From: Bacteroidota bacterium
GTDB taxonomy: Bacteria; Bacteroidota; Kryptoniia; Kryptoniales; JAKASW01
Reading direction: 5' to 3'
Assembly: GCA_021796055.1 (NCBI GenBank)
Contig: JAJYOS010000133.1
Location: forward strand, 1-10,851
DNA: 10,851 nucleotides
Part shown: positions 7,162 to 10,851 of the stretch, piece after piece
Layout of the letters: every line of letters begins with the position of its first letter
How positions within the stretch are numbered: the first letter of the stretch is position 1
Notes under the pieces: generated by a model
What the model was told of the DNA's origin: nothing
Database searches by the model: none
What the model saw: only the letters and a program-made list of their open reading frames with translations
Position numbers and translations under genes: made by a program

Positions 7162-7701
7162 TTATTTCCTTTTGCGAGAGGGGCCGGACATATCCATGTT
7201 TTTCATTTCGGTGCCCTCTTCGTTCACCGCCGTCTTCTGCATCGATGCGTATTCCTGCGGCGTCATGTTCTTCATTTTTTCCAGAAAGGCTACGATCGCC
7301 CAGATCTTCTGGTCGGAGTGTGTCTTTCCGAATCCCGGCATGCCGGTGCTCTTGATTCCGTTTTTGACGACCCAGAAGAGTCTTCCGGGTCCCATTTCAT
7401 TCGCGGAATGCGCAAGGTCCGGGGGATGGGGGTATAAGCCCTGCCCGATCTCGGACCTGTCAACTCCCGGTGCGCCGTGGCAGGTCACGCACATTTCATG
7501 GTAATGGCCGTAGCCTTCGACGACCATGGATGAGTCGGTCAGGGAGGGAACGGCGATCCCCTTCGAATAGTGCTCTGCTGAGTTGTCGCTTGTCCGGCTG
7601 AATATCCAGTGAAGGAAACCCGGATCGGGCGACATAGTTGAAACATTATAAAGGCCCGAATTGACGAATATTACGAGAAGGATCAATTCCACGACCAGCA
7701 C
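7162..7701 (-). CDS. Membrane-anchored monohaem cytochrome c
   Basis: From the GTG at 7701 the product has 179 residues. CVTCH at 71-75 is the covalent haem c site (Cys71, Cys74, axial His75), followed by GAPG and GLYPHPPDL. Met121 in STGMPGFG is the likely second axial ligand, giving a class I cytochrome c domain over about residues 60-145. The N-terminus is an uncleaved-looking membrane anchor, so the haem domain faces the periplasm and carries one electron between respiratory partners; no partner gene is nearby. The tail is rich in Met and basic residues (EMKNMDMSGPSRKRK). The start is uncertain. The frame continues nine codons upstream to an ATC at 7728 right after a TAA, and these codons complete a normal 19-residue membrane helix (VGVIVSVLVVELILLVIFV) and have a well-spaced GGAG. 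Confidence 0.88.
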   Translation of the reverse strand: MLVVELILLVIFVNSGLYNVSTMSPDPGFLHWIFSRTSDNSAEHYSKGIAVPSLTDSSMVVEGYGHYHEMCVTCHGAPGVDRSEIGQGLYPHPPDLAHSANEMGPGRLFWVVKNGIKSTGMPGFGKTHSDQKIWAIVAFLEKMKNMTPQEYASMQKTAVNEEGTEMKNMDMSGPSRKRK

Positions 7702-7733
7702 AGATACAATTACTCCGACAGTCTTGATTTAAT

Positions 7734-7737
7734 CTCC
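7734..7737 (-). promoter_or_regulatory. Ribosome binding site placed for an ATC codon rather than for the GTG start of the cytochrome
   Basis: GGAG lies on the minus strand 5 bases before ATC (7728-7726), the normal distance for a start codon. The GTG at 7701 has only a GGAG (7716-7713) at an 11-base distance. The better-placed site points at the ATC as the ancestral or actual start. Confidence 0.5.
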
Positions 7738-7806
7738 GTTAATAATTTCTCGCCGCCGATAAATCGCAGTCATCTTCTTAACACCGGTGGATTGACACAA
7801 GTTTCC

Positions 7807-7837
7807 TTGACATTCTTTTTTTCAGATGTTAGTTTAG
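7807..7837 (+). promoter_or_regulatory. Candidate Bacteroidota-type promoter for the secreted protein gene
   Basis: TTG at 7807-7809 (within TTGACA) is followed after 20 bases by TAGTTTAG at 7830-7837, one mismatch from the TAnnTTTG element known as -7 in Bacteroidota, with TTG near -33. It lies 36 bases before the start at 7874. A second TTGACA occurs at 7792-7797. The assignment is by pattern only. Confidence 0.35.
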
Positions 7838-7873
7838 GTAAGCTTAGACAATTAGGGACATAAAGGGCATGTC

Positions 7874-9940
7874 GTGCGCGATTTCCTAAGAGTTGCTACA
7901 ATTGTACTATTTGTATCAGGCGTAGCACGTGGACAAGTTTCCGACTACAATTACACAAGCATCGGTAACATCGGCCTGACGGTCACGAGCTTCGGCCGGA
8001 TCGGAAACACATTTAACGCATCCTTCTGGCCGACCGAGCCTTCGTGTGAGTATCCGACGACGCCTGTTCGGTCGCACATCGAACACCTGTTCAACGGCGG
8101 ACTGTGGATCGGCGGATACAAGAACGGGCAGGGTCCGTTCGTGAGCACCGTTACCACCGATTATTATTCGAATCCATCCGAGTTCACGCAGCCGCTCGAC
8201 AGCGGACTCACAGAGCGAAGTTCGCTTCCGGATTCGCGCTACTTCTCGCCGGGCGCCGTCAGCCATCAGGACTTCGTCGCAAACTTCACAGACTCCAATA
8301 CAGTCAACCCGGCCACGAATCAGGAGATCGTCAACCATGTTCCCCTGAACGTCTCGGTGCACGAAGAGACGTATGCATGGGAATATCCGATCGCGAACTC
8401 ATTCGTCATCCTCTGCTTCAGGATAACCAACACCGGTGATTCACCTGTCGATTCCATGTTCGTAGGTTTCGTAAATGATTTTGTAGTGCGGAATACGGAA
8501 CACAGGCTGCCGACGGAAGGGACGGCATTTTACAGCGGGACAGGTATAGGGTATGTCGACTCCCTGCGACTAGCTTATGCGTTCGATGCTGAACATCTCG
8601 CCTCGGACCTTCCGACGGACAACTATGTTTCAATAAAGCTTCTCGGGATCGATCCTCTCGGCGATGTCGTCAAGACGGGGCCTGACTTGCTCGATTCGCT
8701 CAACAGCTACACACATTTCTCAGCGTGGCAGTTCCACCTGTCGTCCGGCGATCTCAATATGCTTTCACCGGCCAACGACCAGGATCGCTTCGTGAAGATG
8801 GAGACATCGATCCCCGCGGACTATTATCTCAATCCTGCAAACGGAAGTTACCTCGGCAAACCGGGGAACAGGTACACGCTTCTCTCCGTGGGGCCGTTCG
8901 AGCTGATGCCGGACTCGTCTGTTACCGTCGCGTTTGCCATTGTCGCCGCACCGAAATACAATACGGCGAACCCGACCGATTACCAGAACAACGTCGCGGC
9001 GTGCCGACATATCTTGTATGATAACGCGACGTGGGCTCAGAGGACATACAACGGCGAAGACAAGAATGGAAACGGAATCCTGGATCCCGGAGAGGACCTG
9101 GACGGCAACGGCGCGATCACGAGATACATTTTCCCGAATATCCTTCCTCCTCCCCACGTTCATGTCGAACCCGGAAGAGGCGAGGCGACCGTTTATTGGG
9201 ATGACACGCCCGAAAATGTCGTCGATCCCCTGCTCAACAAGAAGAATTTCGAGGGGTACAGGCTTTATATGTCTAAGCCGGGCTTTGATTTCCAGGGGCT
9301 CCAGGATCCTTACATGGAGATTGCAAATTTCGATATTGTCGATTCCATCGGGCTCGACGCCGGTATGCCGGCCAGGCTGAATCCACCGAAACAGTTCTTT
9401 GGCGACGCAAACAAGTACGTTTATCGCTACACGGTTCCGTCTCTCCTTGCCGGGTGGCAATATGTTTTTGGGGTGGAGGCATACGACCAGGGAAACCCGG
9501 CGGCTCTACTTCCGAGCCAGGCATCGGTAAGGGCAATCGGCAGGGTGTTTCCGGGTACGGCTGCTCCAACAGGCGATACGCTGACGGTCGGCGTGTTTCC
9601 GAATCCTTACTACACCCGCGCATCCTGGGACGGCACCGGCGAGCGGGAAAGGAAGATATATTTTTACAATCTTCCTCCGAAGTGTGAGATAAGAATTTAC
9701 ACCATTGCGGGCGACATCGTAGCGACGCTTGAACACGATGCGGCGACATATATCGGCTCCGATATAAAATGGTTTCAGCATTATTCACCGGATAACACTC
9801 AGCAGATATCCGGAGGGCTGCACGCATGGGACCTGATTACAAGCCAGGACCAGGCAATCGCAACAGGTTTGTATTTATTCACCGTGAAAAACTCAGTGAC
9901 CGGTGAAATCAAACGTGGGAAGTTTTTGGTGATAAAATAA
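7874..9940 (+). CDS. Large secreted protein with fibronectin-III-like module and T9SS-like C-terminal domain
   Basis: The product has 688 residues. The GTG at 7874 is the only usable start between an in-frame TAG at 7853 and the signal peptide; AAAGGG at 7862-7867 serves as ribosome binding site. The ATG at 7869 is out of frame and stops after six codons. Residues 1-20 are a signal peptide (TIVLFVSGVARG). Residues of about 25-380 are a beta-rich region I cannot name. Residues 396-413 (DKNGNGILDPGEDLDGNG) have regularly spaced Asp/Asn/Gly/Glu like a calcium-binding loop. Residues of about 425-555 resemble a fibronectin type III module (GEATVYWDDTPE, FEGYRLYMSKPG). Residues of about 570-688 (VFPNPYY, IRIYTIAGDIVATL, TGLYLFTVKN, GKFLVIK) resemble C-terminal sorting domains of type IX secretion cargo. 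This predicts export through the outer membrane or surface attachment. The enzymatic or binding role is unknown. Confidence 0.85.
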   Translation: MRDFLRVATIVLFVSGVARGQVSDYNYTSIGNIGLTVTSFGRIGNTFNASFWPTEPSCEYPTTPVRSHIEHLFNGGLWIGGYKNGQGPFVSTVTTDYYSNPSEFTQPLDSGLTERSSLPDSRYFSPGAVSHQDFVANFTDSNTVNPATNQEIVNHVPLNVSVHEETYAWEYPIANSFVILCFRITNTGDSPVDSMFVGFVNDFVVRNTEHRLPTEGTAFYSGTGIGYVDSLRLAYAFDAEHLASDLPTDNYVSIKLLGIDPLGDVVKTGPDLLDSLNSYTHFSAWQFHLSSGDLNMLSPANDQDRFVKMETSIPADYYLNPANGSYLGKPGNRYTLLSVGPFELMPDSSVTVAFAIVAAPKYNTANPTDYQNNVAACRHILYDNATWAQRTYNGEDKNGNGILDPGEDLDGNGAITRYIFPNILPPPHVHVEPGRGEATVYWDDTPENVVDPLLNKKNFEGYRLYMSKPGFDFQGLQDPYMEIANFDIVDSIGLDAGMPARLNPPKQFFGDANKYVYRYTVPSLLAGWQYVFGVEAYDQGNPAALLPSQASVRAIGRVFPGTAAPTGDTLTVGVFPNPYYTRASWDGTGERERKIYFYNLPPKCEIRIYTIAGDIVATLEHDAATYIGSDIKWFQHYSPDNTQQISGGLHAWDLITSQDQAIATGLYLFTVKNSVTGEIKRGKFLVIK

Positions 9941-9945
9941 ATGGT

Positions 9946-9972
9946 CGGCTCCTGTCGGGCTGACGGGAGCCG
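9946..9972 (+). other. Intergenic hairpin between two secreted protein genes
   Basis: Arms CGGCTCCTGTC and GACGGGAGCCG form an 11-bp stem with one G-U pair and a 5-base loop, and flanking ATGGT/ACCAT (9941-9945 and 9977-9981) could extend it. It is followed by GAAAACCA, not a T tract, so it is unlikely to terminate fully. A partial terminator or an RNA stability stem that changes the ratio of the two proteins is more likely. Confidence 0.55.
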
Positions 9973-10002
9973 GAAAACCATAATAAACTCAGGAGGTTTA
10001 TA

Positions 10003-10851
10003 ATGAAAAGGGCGCTACTGATCATCCTCATGACTGCAGGTCTCGCGTCGGCGCAGTCGATTCCGGGGATCACAATTCATGATGCCAATTATGTGTCGCT
10101 GGATTCGCTGCTGGTGGCCGACACAATTTCGGCGTCAAAGTACCGCGGGTCATTGACGAACTCTGCATATGTGAACGATACCGTCACCGTTACGGGAATC
10201 GTGATAGCGGATCCTCGCGTCATACGCAACGTCGCTACGCGTTTCTCTTTCTACATCATGGACACGGCGAACGGGGAGTGGGGCGGGATCAATGTCTTTA
10301 CGAATGATACGTCCGATAACGTTATCAATGCCGGCTATGGCTCTGTGGACACTGGCTATGTCATTCAGGTTACAGGAAAGGTTACCAAGTACGGAACTGA
10401 TATTTGGGGAAATTTCGAGCTGATCTCTACCGCGGACGCGACTCATACCGGAGACCCTCTCAGCGTTTCGGATATCAAAAGCAAAAGACCTGAGCCAATC
10501 GAAATAAAACTGAGCGACCTGGTCTCGGGCGATGTGAGATCGGGAGGGAAGGCAAAATTTTCTTCCGGCGTCAAGTATAAGGGCGCCTATGTGATCGTTC
10601 GAAACGTGACCGTGAAGGATGTTTCTCAGAACAGCGGCTCTAAGCAATATTTCTGGACAGTAGAGGATGATAGCGGGAACACGATCGGCACGTACGATAT
10701 TTCGAAGTACTTCTCTGCAAGACCGGGATATGCGGTGAATCTCAATTGGCAGCCGCCGGCGTCCGGCTCGAAACTCAATTACTTAAGAGGCATACTGCTG
10801 AGTTACTCCAGCTATGGGTTTGAAATTGTCCCGATTTATCCGGGCGATATC
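10003..10851 (+). CDS. Secreted protein with OB-fold-like modules, 3' end cut off by the window
   Basis: The ATG at 10003 has AGGAGG at 9991-9996 with a 6-base spacer, and the frame stays open to the window end, 283 codons. Residues 1-18 are a signal peptide (MKRALLIILMTAGLASAQ). Residues of about 58-145 (VTVTGIVIADPR, FSFYIMD, WGGINVF, IQVTGKVTKY) follow the strand order of secreted OB-fold domains of the YhcR/DUF5689 kind, recalled from memory. A second similar module runs from about residue 193 to 283 (YKGAYVIVRNVTV, YFWTVEDDSGN, LRGILLSY, GFEIVPIYPGDI). Such modules often precede a nuclease, phosphatase or surface-anchoring domain, so the missing end would decide the function. It lies 62 bases after the large secreted protein, in the same direction and with no strong terminator between, so an operon is likely. 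Confidence 0.85.
   Translation, partial: MKRALLIILMTAGLASAQSIPGITIHDANYVSLDSLLVADTISASKYRGSLTNSAYVNDTVTVTGIVIADPRVIRNVATRFSFYIMDTANGEWGGINVFTNDTSDNVINAGYGSVDTGYVIQVTGKVTKYGTDIWGNFELISTADATHTGDPLSVSDIKSKRPEPIEIKLSDLVSGDVRSGGKAKFSSGVKYKGAYVIVRNVTVKDVSQNSGSKQYFWTVEDDSGNTIGTYDISKYFSARPGYAVNLNWQPPASGSKLNYLRGILLSYSSYGFEIVPIYPGDI

Noticed and set aside
7782..7789. CACCGGTG palindrome between the divergent cytochrome and secreted protein genes, as an operator
   Set aside because: A single 8-base palindrome is too short to support a regulator site without conservation.
8765..9460. 231-codon minus-strand frame
   Set aside because: It is the complement of the well-supported secreted protein gene and is rich in Arg and Val, as expected of a shadow frame.
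10150..10647. 165-codon minus-strand frame
   Set aside because: It is antisense to the OB-fold protein, which has a signal peptide and an excellent ribosome binding site.

Overview
The window looks like chromosomal DNA of a Gram-negative bacterium of the Bacteroidota/Chlorobiota side of the FCB group; Ignavibacteria or a close candidate lineage is my best guess, at moderate confidence. The grounds are a large secreted protein with a fibronectin-III-like module and a C-terminal domain of the 'VFPNPYY ... TGLYLFTVKN ... GKFLVIK' type (typical of type IX secretion cargo and its relatives in that group), several signal-peptide and outer-membrane proteins, and strong AGGAGG-type ribosome binding sites. 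There are no rRNA or tRNA genes, no CRISPR array and no recognisable transposase.

Layout. 1-729: the 3' part of an outer-membrane beta-barrel gene (+). 880-1866: an aldo/keto reductase (+), ending at a strong bidirectional terminator. 3687-1946 (-): a two-gene unit of a small lipoprotein and a periplasmic coiled-coil protein with one C-terminal membrane segment, joined by an ATGA stop/start overlap. 6055-3862 (-): a restriction-modification pair, an amino-type DNA methyltransferase followed, with an 11-base overlap, by a putative PD-(D/E)XK-type endonuclease with a Q-A-K motif. It has its own candidate promoter and looks more AT-rich than its surroundings. 6751-6429 (-): the broken remnant of a small outer-membrane protein, its two ends present in different frames and the middle missing. 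7701-7162 (-): a membrane-anchored monohaem cytochrome c with a good terminator and a puzzling start, where an ATC sits in the place expected for ATG. 7874-9940 (+): the large secreted protein. 10003 to the window end (+): a secreted protein with two OB-fold-like modules, probably in the same transcript.

How the genes relate. The window is a mosaic of short units rather than one pathway. The restriction-modification pair is the clearest accessory module. The lipoprotein/coiled-coil pair and the secreted protein pair are the least characterised and may be the most novel functionally. All functional names rest on motifs read by eye; no database search was possible.
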